Source: Actinomycetota bacterium (GTDB lineage Bacteria; Actinomycetota; Thermoleophilia; Gaiellales; Gaiellaceae). Taken from it: a DNA stretch of 9,178 nt. The position numbers were made by a program, and so were the translations under genes. How positions within the stretch are numbered: the stretch's first letter is position 1; each line of letters opens with the position of its first letter. Under the pieces are notes generated by a model, which saw only the letters and a program-made list of their open reading frames with translations, was not told where the DNA came from and made no database searches. Positions 1 through 6,931 of this stretch are shown piece after piece. The stretch covers positions 1 to 9,178 of the forward strand of contig JACDBY010000068.1 in assembly GCA_013694685.1 (NCBI GenBank). The letters are read 5' to 3'.

Positions 1-174
1 GTCCTCCTCGGAGAAGAGCCGGTAGCCGCCGCGCGTCCGCGTGGGATGCAACAGCCCTTGGTCCTCGAGATACCGGATCTTCGAGATCGAGATGTCCGGG
101 TACGAGACCCGGAGGCGCTCGCACACGGCTCCGATCGTGTGCAGCCGCTCCTTGAGCTCTGCGGTCGCCGTCAT
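1..174 (-). CDS. ftsR: MerR-family transcriptional regulator, FtsR/Rv1828-like (5' part only)
   Basis: This is the N-terminal 58 residues of a MerR-type DNA-binding protein; the gene runs off the left edge. The ATG at 174-172 overlaps the stop of the upstream FHA gene in an ATGA overlap, so the two are probably translationally coupled. The visible part is a winged helix-turn-helix with the segments ISISKIRYLEDQGLL (about residues 28-42) and RTRGGYRLFSEED at the end, which are typical of the MerR recognition helix and wing. The longer than usual helix-1 region (GAVCERLRVSYPDIS) resembles the mycobacterial FtsR/Rv1828 subgroup. In mycobacteria the gene after garA (Rv1827) is Rv1828, so the order here supports orthology. 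The effector or dimerisation part lies outside the window. MerR family is near certain; FtsR identity is inferred from motif and neighbourhood. Confidence 0.8.
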   Translation of the reverse strand, partial: MTATAELKERLHTIGAVCERLRVSYPDISISKIRYLEDQGLLHPTRTRGGYRLFSEED

Positions 175-626
175 CTGAGCAGGAAGGTCATCCGGTACTT
201 GCCGACCTGCACCTCGTCGTCGGCCTGGAGCTCGACGCTCTCGATACGGTGGCGGTTGACGAACGTCCCGTTGAGACTGCCTAGGTCACGGATCACGTAG
301 GTCTCGTCGTCGCGGACGATCTCCGCGTGCTTCCGCGAGACGGTGACGTCGTCGAGGAAAACGTGGCAGTCCGGCGATCGCCCGATCAGCGTGCGGAGCC
401 CGGCCGCCTCGAAGGTCTCCCCCGCCCGGCCGCCTCCTGCGCGGACGACGAGCGTCGGGCCGCGGAGCTCGATCGTGTGGGTGCCGAGCTCATCGAGCTC
501 GTCCGGCCCGAGGCTCAGGGTCGTCTCGCCATGGTCGTCCCGCCGCAGGTACGACCCGCAGCGGGCGCAGTAGCTCGCCGCTTCGGGATTCTGGAAGCCG
601 CACTCGGGGCAGTAGACGTAGCTCAT
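171..626 (-). CDS. garA: GarA/OdhI-type FHA-domain protein with N-terminal zinc ribbon
   Basis: This 151-residue protein is a phospho-switch of the GarA/OdhI type. Residues 6-23 form a zinc ribbon (C6-x2-C9 and C20-x2-C23). A GETT motif follows, with T35 and T36; in GarA/OdhI the equivalent ETT threonine is phosphorylated by PknB/PknG-type kinases. The FHA domain spans about residues 57-148 and carries GRS (82-84), SRKHAE (97-102) and GSLNGTFVN (116-124), the phosphothreonine-binding loops. In mycobacteria and corynebacteria the unphosphorylated protein controls 2-oxoglutarate dehydrogenase and glutamate metabolism, and phosphorylation shuts it off through self-binding of the FHA domain. Mycobacterial GarA has no zinc ribbon as far as I recall, so that part may be a lineage trait. 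The ATG at 626 overlaps the stop of rsiG (ATGA), and its own stop overlaps the MerR start. Fold is certain; the GarA role is inferred from the ETT motif, the closely matching FHA core and the adjacent ftsR-like gene. Confidence 0.85.
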   Translation of the reverse strand: MSYVYCPECGFQNPEAASYCARCGSYLRRDDHGETTLSLGPDELDELGTHTIELRGPTLVVRAGGGRAGETFEAAGLRTLIGRSPDCHVFLDDVTVSRKHAEIVRDDETYVIRDLGSLNGTFVNRHRIESVELQADDEVQVGKYRMTFLLR

Positions 627-1099
627 CCGGTGGAGCCGCCGAGAATCGGGCCGAGGTCGCCCGGATCGACGTGCAGGCCGCGCCGTCGTCGCTCTCGCTC
701 CGCCCGCAGGATGTCGATCCGCCCGTGAAGCATGCGGCGCCGCAGCGAGATGTCGTCCTCCTCGCGCTCGAGAGCCACGATAGTCGCCCGGAGATCGTCG
801 TCGGAGAGCTCTCCGGGCTCGGGAGCCTGGTGCTCCGGCCCCTCGTCCGGCAGATCGCCCGTCCCGTGGAAGATCGGCCGGTCGAGCGACGCCTGGTCGG
901 GCACTGCGATGTCGAGGGTCCCGGCCTCCACCTGTCCACGGAGACGCTCGACCCGCTCGCTGCGGAGGGCGTCGATCTGGTCGTGGAGCTGGCGTCGACG
1001 GCCCGAGATCTGCTCCTCGGCGTCCTCGGTCTCTTGGAGCAGCGTCTCGAGGTCCTCGTCGGACAGGGTGTCCAGTGCTGGCAGCGCATCCATTGGCAT
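623..1099 (-). CDS. rsiG: RsiG-like c-di-GMP-binding anti-sigma factor (twin-motif)
   Basis: This 158-residue acidic, helical protein contains two clear internal repeats 86 residues apart (about 12-55 and 98-141). Each starts with LSD[ED]DL and continues as a coiled-coil helix carrying the RsiG c-di-GMP signature E-x3-S-x2-R-x3-Q-x3-D. Here it reads E28-S32-R35-H39-D43 and E114-S118-R121-H125-D129, with His in place of Gln both times. In Streptomyces, RsiG bound to c-di-GMP sequesters the sigma factor WhiG; in Rubrobacter a single-motif form works as a dimer and controls type IV pili. The two helices are joined by a long Pro/Asp/Glu-rich linker (about 60-96). The sigma partner is not in the window. 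The start ATG at 1099 has no clear Shine-Dalgarno sequence, and Met3 (1093) is an alternative. The stop overlaps the garA-like start, so the genes are coupled. Motif recognition is strong; c-di-GMP binding with His at that position is untested. Confidence 0.8.
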   Translation of the reverse strand: MPMDALPALDTLSDEDLETLLQETEDAEEQISGRRRQLHDQIDALRSERVERLRGQVEAGTLDIAVPDQASLDRPIFHGTGDLPDEGPEHQAPEPGELSDDDLRATIVALEREEDDISLRRRMLHGRIDILRAERERRRRGLHVDPGDLGPILGGSTG

Positions 1100-1117
1100 T
1101 GTCGGTCCCGGTGTCGG

Positions 1118-1147
1118 ATTGAATCAGGCCACGAGCCGAGGGGTCAA
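1118..1147 (-). promoter_or_regulatory. Candidate promoter for rsiG-garA-ftsR
   Basis: Read on the minus strand, TTGACC (1147-1142) and TTCAAT (1123-1118) are separated by 18 bases. They match the -35 and -10 consensus at 5/6 and 4/6 positions. Transcription would begin about 12 bases upstream of the rsiG ATG at 1099. The -35 box overlaps the stop codon of the upstream sugar-nucleotide gene, so the signalling genes could be expressed both from the upstream operon and from this internal promoter. This is pattern matching only. Confidence 0.4.
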
Positions 1148-3666
1148 CCTGAGCTTGAGGCTTGCTCGACTGTTCGCTCTGCGACGCCGTCTCCCTGCAC
1201 GATCCCCTCGACCAGCCCGACGAGCTCGGTGGCGAGCTCGGTGGTGACCTCGGACGTCGAGCCCTCCGCGTACAGGTGGACGAGCGGCTCGTCGGGATCG
1301 GGCAGCACCTGCACCCAGCCCCGCTCGTCGTATGCCTTCACGCCGTCCCGGAGGTCGAGCCGACGGGAGGCGAGCTGCTCGTTGAGGACCCGCATGACGA
1401 TCCCTTTCCGGCCCCACGGGCACGGGAGCGCGCGGTGGACGAGCGTCGGCCGCGGGAGCTCGGCGACGAGCTCGGACACGGGACGGTCCTGGAGCGCCAG
1501 GAGCTCGAGCAGCTTGCAGAGCGCGGTCGCCGCGTCGTAGCCCGGCACGACGTCGGGAAAGACGAACCCGCCGGTCGGCGCCGCAGCGAGCACGACACCC
1601 TCGTCGGTTGCGGCCCGGGTGAGCTCGCTGACCGAGTGGACGGTGCGGGTCACCGTGAGCTTTGTGCCTTCGACGAGCTCGTCGACCCGGTCGGTCGCGG
1701 TGACGGGAACCGCGATGCGCCCCGTACGGCCCGCGAGAGCGAGCAGGCGCACGACGAGGAGGAGGCTGAGATCCGCCGGAACCGCCGCGCCGCGCTCGTC
1801 CACGACGAGCAGACGCTCGGCCGCCCGGTCGAGGACGACTCCGAGGTCGGCGCGGACACCCGTCACGATGCGACTCGCGTGGAGCGGCTCGAGCTCGGCG
1901 ACGTCACCCTCGGCGTACGTCCCTCGCGCACCGATCGCCTCGACGCCGAGCGGACCGAGGACGAGCGGCAGCGTGAACGCCGCAGGCGAGTGTCCGTAGT
2001 CGATCGCGACCCGGAAACGGCGCGCCCGGATCGATTCCACGTCCACGGAGTCGACGAGATCCTGTGCGTAGCTCTCGCGCACTCTCGCGGGGTAGGTCGT
2101 CTCCCCCACCTCAGCGAATGTCGCCCGACGCAGCTCCCTGCGTCCGAAGTGCTTCTCGACCTCCTTTTGCAGCGGCCCGGTCATCTGGTTGCCCGGCCAT
2201 TCGAAGACGCGCACCTGGATCACCTCGGGATCGCCGCTCGAGCGGCCGACATGGACTCCCGCCTGCAACCCCTGGGTCTTGAGCACGTGCCGGGTGACGG
2301 CGGCCGGCGAGATCCGCAGATCGGCCACGTGAACGCCTGTGGACGTGAGGCCCGCGATGATCGCGCGTTGGATCATCCGGCAGGCATCCGCCGAGTCGCG
2401 GCTCGCGACGACGCGGTCGCCACGGCGGAGTGCCGTGCCGAGCGCGGCCGCGAGGCGGACGGCGGTCTCGGGAGTCAGGTCGACGTTGACGAGGCCCGTC
2501 GCGCCGTCCCTGCCGAAGGGCGAGCTCGCCGCTCGCGTCTCCCACACGACGCTCTCGTGGATCTGGGCGCCCGTCTCGATCTCCTTGAACGGATAGACGC
2601 GGACGCCGGGATAGAGGCTCGCCTCGGGGCCGATCGTCACCTGATCTCCGATCGCGACGCCCTCGTGGACGCGGACGTGGTCGCGCAGATCGCAGCCGCG
2701 CCCGATGATTGCGCCCTCGACGACGACGCTTCTCCCCAGATACGTGCCCGCGTCGATCACGCTTCGCCCGACCCGAGCCCCCTCTCGGACGATGACGCCC
2801 TGGGAAAGGACCGAATAAGGCTCGATCGAAGCACCGTCGGCGATCCGACAGTTCGCGCCGATGAAGGCCGGCCCGGCAACCGGTTCCACCTCATCGATGT
2901 CGACCTCCTCGCTCACCCAGACGTTGCCGCGCAGCCGCAGCCCGGGGACGTCGAGCTGCACGAGGCCGTCCAGGGCGTCGAAGTTCGCCTGCCGGAACTG
3001 ATCGAGGTTGCCGATGTCCTGCCAGTACCCGTCGAGGACGTGTCCGTACAGCGGTCGGCCCATCTCGAGCAGCAGCGGAAAGAGCTCCTTCGAGAAGTCG
3101 TACGGCCGACCGTCGGGAATGTGTCGCAGCACCTCCGGCTCGAGGACGTAGATGCCGGTGTTGATCGTGTCCGAGAAGACCTGGCCCCACGACGGCTTCT
3201 CGAGGAAGCGCTCGACCCGGCCGTCCTCGTCGGTGACGACGATTCCGAACTCGAGCGGGTTGTCGACAGACTTGAGCCCGATCGTCACGGCCGCGCCCTT
3301 CGCCCGGTGCGCCGCGACGAGCGCGGTCAGGTCGATGTCGCAGACCGCGTCCCCGGAGATGACGAGGAACGTCTCGTCGAGGCGCTCCTGTGCGAGCCGC
3401 ACGGAGCCTGCGGTGCCGAGGGGCTGCTCCTCGACGGAGTAATCGATGTCGAGCCTGAGCGACTCACCGTCGCCGAAGTACGTCCGGATGGCCTGCGGCA
3501 TAAACGCGAGGGTGACGACGACCTCGTGCAACTCGTGCCGGCGGAGGAGATCGAGGATGTGCTCCATGCACGGCTTGCCGACGATCGGCACCATCGGCTT
3601 CGGCTGGTTCGACGTGAGCGGGCGCAAGCGCGTCCCCTCGCCTCCCGCCATGACGACCGCCTTCAC
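1144..3666 (-). CDS. Mannose-1-phosphate guanylyltransferase-like protein with beta-helix and degenerate phosphomannomutase domain
   Basis: This 840-residue protein has three parts. Residues 1-235 are a nucleotidyltransferase with the [11 protein letters not shown] loop (8-18), KPM (23-25), the metal-binding Asp in SGD (104-106), FLEKP (154-158) and NTGIY (169-173), as in GDP-mannose pyrophosphorylases. Residues about 262-372 are hexapeptide repeats forming a left-handed beta-helix. Residues about 383-840 follow the phosphohexomutase fold (PFGRDGATG start, LTPE, GWVQVLP near the end). All four mutase loops are altered: TASHNP is GRSSGDP-like (474-480, Ser476 retained), the DGDxDR metal loop is DRAAER (613-618), the GGExSGH sugar loop is AAPTGGF (695-701), and the RPSGTEP phosphate loop is LPDPDEP (788-794). 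The mutase part is therefore probably not catalytic and may be structural or regulatory. The start is GTG 3666-3664, overlapping the pgsA stop (GTGA), with GGGAG 8 bases upstream. The open frame upstream to 4269 is shadow. The product is likely GDP-mannose or another NDP-sugar for glycolipids or surface polysaccharide; the exact sugar and nucleotide are unproven. Confidence 0.85.
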   Translation of the reverse strand: MKAVVMAGGEGTRLRPLTSNQPKPMVPIVGKPCMEHILDLLRRHELHEVVVTLAFMPQAIRTYFGDGESLRLDIDYSVEEQPLGTAGSVRLAQERLDETFLVISGDAVCDIDLTALVAAHRAKGAAVTIGLKSVDNPLEFGIVVTDEDGRVERFLEKPSWGQVFSDTINTGIYVLEPEVLRHIPDGRPYDFSKELFPLLLEMGRPLYGHVLDGYWQDIGNLDQFRQANFDALDGLVQLDVPGLRLRGNVWVSEEVDIDEVEPVAGPAFIGANCRIADGASIEPYSVLSQGVIVREGARVGRSVIDAGTYLGRSVVVEGAIIGRGCDLRDHVRVHEGVAIGDQVTIGPEASLYPGVRVYPFKEIETGAQIHESVVWETRAASSPFGRDGATGLVNVDLTPETAVRLAAALGTALRRGDRVVASRDSADACRMIQRAIIAGLTSTGVHVADLRISPAAVTRHVLKTQGLQAGVHVGRSSGDPEVIQVRVFEWPGNQMTGPLQKEVEKHFGRRELRRATFAEVGETTYPARVRESYAQDLVDSVDVESIRARRFRVAIDYGHSPAAFTLPLVLGPLGVEAIGARGTYAEGDVAELEPLHASRIVTGVRADLGVVLDRAAERLLVVDERGAAVPADLSLLLVVRLLALAGRTGRIAVPVTATDRVDELVEGTKLTVTRTVHSVSELTRAATDEGVVLAAAPTGGFVFPDVVPGYDAATALCKLLELLALQDRPVSELVAELPRPTLVHRALPCPWGRKGIVMRVLNEQLASRRLDLRDGVKAYDERGWVQVLPDPDEPLVHLYAEGSTSEVTTELATELVGLVEGIVQGDGVAERTVEQASSSG
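1221..1244. repeat. Perfect 12-base tandem duplication inside the sugar-nucleotide gene
   Basis: The 12-mer CGAGCTCGGTGG occurs twice with no gap. On the coding (minus) strand it adds four residues in frame, giving the TELATEL segment (about 809-815) in the C-terminal helix of the 840-residue protein. It may be a small slippage duplication and has no evident function. Confidence 0.7.
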
Positions 3667-4208
3667 GTGCGCGTCTCCCGGAGGGCCTTCCCGACGTACT
3701 GCCCGGCCGCGACGACCGCGAGCGCGAGGCTCGCCCAGAACCACGCGAGCGGCCACCAGGTCCCCTGCTCGGTGACGAGCACGAAGCCGAGTGAGGCGTA
3801 GAGCCCCCAGGTGGCGATCTTCCCGAGACGCGACACCTCGAGCTCGTAGCCGCGCGGCGCGAGATACCGGTAGCCCCACATGAGCAGGAGATCGCGCGCC
3901 AGGATCACGAGCGCGATCCACGGAAGCCGGTCGAGCGCGACGAGGAGGAGCACCGCGACGTCGATCATCAGACGATCCGCGAGTGGATCGGCGACCTTTC
4001 CGAACGCCGACTCGACGCGCCAGCGTCGCGCGAGCCATCCGTCGACCTGATCCGTGATCGCGGCGGCGGCGAAGACCACCCCGGCCGGCCAGCTCGGGCC
4101 CTCGCGCTCCTCGAGCAGGAGCACCACGAACACCGGGATCGCGGCGAACCGGAGGATGGTCAGCGCGTTCGGGAGCTGGCGCAGCGGCGTCGAGACGGTC
4201 GAGCTCAT
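3663..4208 (-). CDS. pgsA: CDP-alcohol phosphatidyltransferase, PgsA-like membrane enzyme
   Basis: This 181-residue integral membrane protein carries the complete CDP-alcohol phosphatidyltransferase signature D53-x2-D56-G57-x2-A60-R61-x8-G70-x3-D74-x3-D78. These enzymes use the Asp cluster and two metal ions to transfer a phosphatidyl group from CDP-diacylglycerol to an alcohol and release CMP. The N-terminus ([16 protein letters not shown], 12-27) is typical of PgsA, phosphatidylglycerolphosphate synthase. Hydrophobic stretches near 15-32, 42-51, 80-92, 95-110, 133-146 and 151-170 fit about six membrane segments. The alcohol acceptor cannot be read from the sequence: glycerol-3-phosphate is most likely, and inositol phosphate is an alternative in actinobacteria. 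The gene heads the leftward operon and overlaps the GTG of the sugar-nucleotide gene by four bases, which suggests the pair supply precursors for a mannosylated membrane lipid. That link is inference. Confidence 0.88.
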   Translation of the reverse strand: MSSTVSTPLRQLPNALTILRFAAIPVFVVLLLEEREGPSWPAGVVFAAAAITDQVDGWLARRWRVESAFGKVADPLADRLMIDVAVLLLVALDRLPWIALVILARDLLLMWGYRYLAPRGYELEVSRLGKIATWGLYASLGFVLVTEQGTWWPLAWFWASLALAVVAAGQYVGKALRETRT

Positions 4209-4215
4209 CCGCTCG

Positions 4216-4222
4216 TAGATTA
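4216..4222. promoter_or_regulatory. Overlapping divergent -10-like hexamers between pgsA and hutF
   Basis: Only 26 bases separate the divergent start codons at 4208 and 4235. Within them lies TAGATT (4216-4221, plus strand) and, on the minus strand, TAATCT (4222-4217), overlapping by five bases. From the minus-strand hexamer transcription would start at or next to the pgsA ATG; from the plus-strand hexamer about 6-7 bases before the hutF GTG. Neither start has a Shine-Dalgarno sequence, which fits leaderless or near-leaderless mRNAs. No good -35 boxes are visible. Confidence 0.3.
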
Positions 4223-4234
4223 GAGTCGGCGCCC

Positions 4235-5248
4235 GTGTCGCGAACGATCGCGCTCCCCGGCTTTGTCAACGCGCACAGCCACGCCTTCCAGCGGGCGCTC
4301 CGCGGTCGGGCCGCAGGCAGCGACTTCTGGTCGTGGCGCGAGACGATGCTCGCCGAGGCGGAGCGACAAACACCGGCGAGCGTGGCCGAGATCTACGGAG
4401 AGACGTATCGCGAGCTGCGAGCGGCCGGGTACACGGCCGTCGGCGAGTTCCACTACCTGGGGCCTGAGACCGCGCTCGCCGCTGCCCGTGCCGCCGCGGA
4501 CGCCGGGCTCGGGTTCGTCTGTCTCTACGTCGCCTACGCCCGAGGGGGACTTGAGCGGATGCGCCAGCCGTCCGTCGTCGACTACCTCGCGGAGCTCGAA
4601 AACCTCAGGGCGGCCGGCGTATCGGTCGGTGTCGCCCCCCACTCCGTCCGGGCGTGTCCACGGGACTGGCTCGAGGAGCTCGGCCGGTACGCCGAGCGCG
4701 AGAAGCTCGTCCTCCACGTCCACGCCGACGAGCAGCCGCGCGAGATCGAGGAATGCCTCGCCGAGCACCGTCGTCGTCCGATCGAGCTCCTCGCCGACTG
4801 CGGATGCCTCGGTGAGCACGCCACCGTCGTCCACGCGACGCACGCGAACGGAGCCGAGCTCGACCTCCTCCGCGAGACAGGCTCGACGATCTGCGTCTGC
4901 CCGACGACCGAGGCCGACCTCGGCGACGGCTTCGTGCCGGCGGTGCGGATCCACCACCGCGGCATCCCGCTCTGCATCGGCTCGGACTCGAATGCGAGGA
5001 TCGATCCGTTCGAGGAGCTGCGGCAGCTCGAGGGCATCGCACGGCGGCAGGACGGCAGACGCGGCGTCTTCGGGACGGAGGAGCTGTGGCAGATCGGCGG
5101 ACGAAACGGCGCCCGTGCGCTCGGCCTCGAGTCGTGGCCCGAGCTCTCGATCGACCTCGACCACCGCTCGCTCACCGGTGTCGCGGACGAGCATCTCCTC
5201 GGCGCGCTCGTCGCGGGCTGCGGTGCGGACGTTGTCGTCGCGCCCTGA
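4235..5248 (+). CDS. hutF: Formimidoylglutamate deiminase (HutF)-like amidohydrolase, shortened
   Basis: HutF is a cytosolic zinc enzyme that hydrolyses N-formimidoyl-L-glutamate to N-formyl-L-glutamate and ammonia in one branch of histidine breakdown. This 337-residue protein shows the HutF hallmarks: [18 protein letters not shown] (8-25) with metal ligands H14 and H16, DFWSWRETM (30-38), GEFHY (70-74), APHSVRA (134-140), [15 protein letters not shown] (161-175) with ligand H163 and E166, VHATH (199-203), [11 protein letters not shown] (222-232), and GSDSN (249-253) with the metal Asp D251. HutF is usually about 450 residues. Here the protein begins at the barrel, lacking the roughly 45-residue N-terminal part of the beta-sandwich, and also stops early (GADVVVAP). 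The GTG at 4235 is the first start in an open frame, and the divergent gene starts 26 bases away. No other hut genes are in the window. Active-site completeness argues for an enzyme, but a related deiminase substrate is possible. Confidence 0.83.
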   Translation: MSRTIALPGFVNAHSHAFQRALRGRAAGSDFWSWRETMLAEAERQTPASVAEIYGETYRELRAAGYTAVGEFHYLGPETALAAARAAADAGLGFVCLYVAYARGGLERMRQPSVVDYLAELENLRAAGVSVGVAPHSVRACPRDWLEELGRYAEREKLVLHVHADEQPREIEECLAEHRRRPIELLADCGCLGEHATVVHATHANGAELDLLRETGSTICVCPTTEADLGDGFVPAVRIHHRGIPLCIGSDSNARIDPFEELRQLEGIARRQDGRRGVFGTEELWQIGGRNGARALGLESWPELSIDLDHRSLTGVADEHLLGALVAGCGADVVVAP

Positions 5249-5284
5249 CGGCGTCGTGACCCGCCGCCGGTAGCCTGGACGGCA

Positions 5285-5848
5285 GTGGATGTCACCGACC
5301 AGACCTTCGACCAGACCGTGCTCGAGCGCTCGCACGAAGTTCCGGTCGTCGTCGACTTCTGGGCGAGCTGGTGCGGGCCATGTCTCGCGCTCGGTCCTGT
5401 GCTCGAGAGCGAGATCGAGTCACGGTCGGGCGCGATCGAGCTCGCGAAGGTCGATGTCGACGCCGAGACCGGGCTCGCCACCCAGTTCGGCGTCAGCGGA
5501 ATCCCCGCCGTCAAGGCGTTCCGCAACGGCAAGGTCGTGAAGGAGTTCGTCGGAGCGCAATCCCGAACCACGGTCGAGGCCTTCCTCGACGAGCTCTTGG
5601 CGCCCCCGCGAGCAGACACGCTCGTCGAGGAGCTCCGCGCGACCGGGGAGCTCCCCGAGGTCGTGGCCGCGCTCGACGCCGGCGATCCCGAGCACGCGCT
5701 CGATCTGATCGTCGAAGCCGTGCCCGCGGCGGACGCCGACGAGCGCGAGCGGCTTCGCGAGGTCGCGGTCGCGCTGTTCGAGCGTCTCGGCCACGACGAT
5801 CCGCTCGTGCCCGGCTATCGCCGCCGGCTCGCAGCCGCGCTCTACTAG
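5285..5848 (+). CDS. Thioredoxin-fold protein of the CnoX/YbbN type, short form
   Basis: Residues 1-105 form a thioredoxin domain with the redox motif W29-C30-G31-P32-C33, the cis-proline P74 in GVSGIPAVKAF, and the usual FRNGK turn. About 80 further residues (110-187) are helical and end in YRRRLAAALY, which resembles the C-terminal end of the co-chaperone CnoX/YbbN (E. coli form ends in RRQLYALLY). CnoX proteins protect unfolded clients under oxidative stress and are usually about 280-300 residues, so the TPR section is cut down to roughly one helical repeat pair here. The start is GTG 5285, 36 bases after the hutF stop, with GGAC just upstream; co-transcription with hutF is likely, since I see no promoter between them. 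A thiol-disulfide reductase or redox-regulated holdase role is inferred. The cysteine pair is intact, whereas some CnoX members lose it. Confidence 0.82.
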   Translation: MDVTDQTFDQTVLERSHEVPVVVDFWASWCGPCLALGPVLESEIESRSGAIELAKVDVDAETGLATQFGVSGIPAVKAFRNGKVVKEFVGAQSRTTVEAFLDELLAPPRADTLVEELRATGELPEVVAALDAGDPEHALDLIVEAVPAADADERERLREVAVALFERLGHDDPLVPGYRRRLAAALY

Positions 5849-5881
5849 CAGCGGACGGGTCCGGTACCCACACCCGCGCGT

Positions 5882-6868
5882 CTATCGATAGGCGTGGAGG
5901 CGCTCGATCCAGTACGCGGTGCGGTCGAGGTACGCGCGCTGGGCGCGCAGACCCCGCCTGCCCCAGGCACCGTCGTAGGTCGCATACGGGCCTGGGACAG
6001 CCCGCACCGGCTCGATCTGGGTTCCCTCGTGCCACTCGTTGTAGCTCGTGATCGTGACCACGTCGGGGCGCGCGCGCACCGCCGCGTCCCACATGTGGTC
6101 GTAGCGCCGGCCGTCCTTCCGTTGCTGCACGCGGAGGTCCGCGGTGGCGCGGGTCGCGTCGAAGCCGGGTCCGACGGACGGCGCGCACGCGAGGCCGAGA
6201 CGCTGTGCGCTCGCACACATCCGCGCGAACCCGTTGCCGTTGTGCACGAGGACGTCGTAGGTGTAGAGCCCGTCGAAGCCTCCCCTGAGAGCCTTTCCCG
6301 GGAGGGACGTGTGCGCGAACACGCGGAGGTCGTCGAGATTCTCGAGAGCGGCGCGCCAGTCCTCGTCCCCGTCGCGTCCCGAGTCGTACACGTAGACGTC
6401 GTCGATCCCGAGATCCCGCACGTTCTCGAGCGCCTCGACGACACTCGCGGGTGTGCGGCGGTCCCACGGCTCGACGTGCAGTGCGACGTCGAGACCGACT
6501 GCCGACGCCGCCGCGGCCACCGGTCGCAGCCTCGCATCCTCGACCGAGCCCGGTCCCCACCACGAGACGATCACGGTGTCAACGCGCATGTCTGCGATCT
6601 CGCGCATCTGCGCCCGGACGACCGCCCTGTCCCCGGAGGAGTAGACGCCGCGGGCGGGGTAGAAGCGCGAGCCGATGCTAGCCGGAGGCGCGTGCTCGCC
6701 TTGACCCCAGTGCAGCCAGGTGCCGTCCACGTTCGGCGTGCCGTACCACGCGTAGTAGAAGATGCCGACCCGCGCGTCTGGAGCAACCGTCTGCGGGCGC
6801 GCGCCGAGACCTCCATCCGCCGTGAGGAGGATGCAGAGCATCGCCGCCGTGATCGCCGCCCACCGCAT
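5882..6868 (-). CDS. Exported GH99-type glycosidase (endo-alpha-mannosidase-like)
   Basis: This 328-residue protein starts with a signal peptide (MRWAAITAAMLCILL, cleavage probably near residue 22-24), so it acts outside the membrane. The rest matches the glycoside hydrolase 99 fold: FYYAWYGTP (37-45), LHWG (52-55), YPARGVYSS (70-78), VSWWGPG (101-107), HVEPW (131-135), VYDSG, and the catalytic segment SYNEWHEGTQIEP (275-287), where the two glutamates E278 and E281 match the GH99 catalytic pair. Known GH99 enzymes cleave internal alpha-mannosidic bonds of N-glycans or yeast mannan, by an unusual epoxide mechanism. The bacterial substrate here is unknown; a self-made or environmental mannan or other capsule glycan is plausible given the upstream sugar-nucleotide gene. 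The ATG at 6868 has no clear Shine-Dalgarno sequence and lies just below a promoter candidate. The gene lies 63 bases after the capA-like gene. Confidence 0.8.
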   Translation of the reverse strand: MRWAAITAAMLCILLTADGGLGARPQTVAPDARVGIFYYAWYGTPNVDGTWLHWGQGEHAPPASIGSRFYPARGVYSSGDRAVVRAQMREIADMRVDTVIVSWWGPGSVEDARLRPVAAAASAVGLDVALHVEPWDRRTPASVVEALENVRDLGIDDVYVYDSGRDGDEDWRAALENLDDLRVFAHTSLPGKALRGGFDGLYTYDVLVHNGNGFARMCASAQRLGLACAPSVGPGFDATRATADLRVQQRKDGRRYDHMWDAAVRARPDVVTITSYNEWHEGTQIEPVRAVPGPYATYDGAWGRRGLRAQRAYLDRTAYWIERLHAYR

Positions 6869-6879
6869 CGAACGGCCGG

Positions 6880-6907
6880 ATCGTACTCGGCAGGTCGGCG
6901 AAGTGAA
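6880..6907 (-). promoter_or_regulatory. Candidate promoter for the GH99 gene
   Basis: On the minus strand TTCACT (6907-6902) and TACGAT (6885-6880) are 16 bases apart, each matching four of six consensus positions. Transcription would start only about five bases before the ATG at 6868, which fits the missing Shine-Dalgarno sequence and suggests a near-leaderless message. It lies wholly in the gap after the capA-like stop. Confidence 0.35.
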
Positions 6908-6931
6908 AGGGCACTGCCGGTCGAGAGACGG

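Noticed and set aside
1162..3801. An 879-codon open frame on the plus strand opposite the sugar-nucleotide gene
   Set aside because: It is a shadow frame caused by high GC. Its translation is rich in Arg, Asp, Glu and His with no recognisable domain, whereas the minus strand encodes a conserved three-domain protein.
3667..4269. An in-frame extension of the sugar-nucleotide gene by 201 codons
   Set aside because: The extension lies wholly antiparallel-free over pgsA in another frame, is Arg/Ala/Gly-rich, and the nucleotidyltransferase N-terminus (KAVVMAGG) normally follows the start codon directly, as it does from GTG 3666.
4220..5335. A 371-codon open frame on the minus strand opposite hutF
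   Set aside because: It is antisense to a gene with a complete set of HutF motifs and has only low-complexity charged sequence.
5849..5881. Possible bidirectional terminator between the convergent thioredoxin-like and GH99 genes
   Set aside because: Only a four-pair GGGT/ACCC stem and a bulged outer GCGG/CCGC are possible, with no T-run on either strand, so I cannot support a terminator.
5882..5891. Perfect 10-base palindrome CTATCGATAG at the GH99 stop codon
   Set aside because: It consists of the last codons and stop of GH99, is single-copy in the window, and is short enough to occur by chance.
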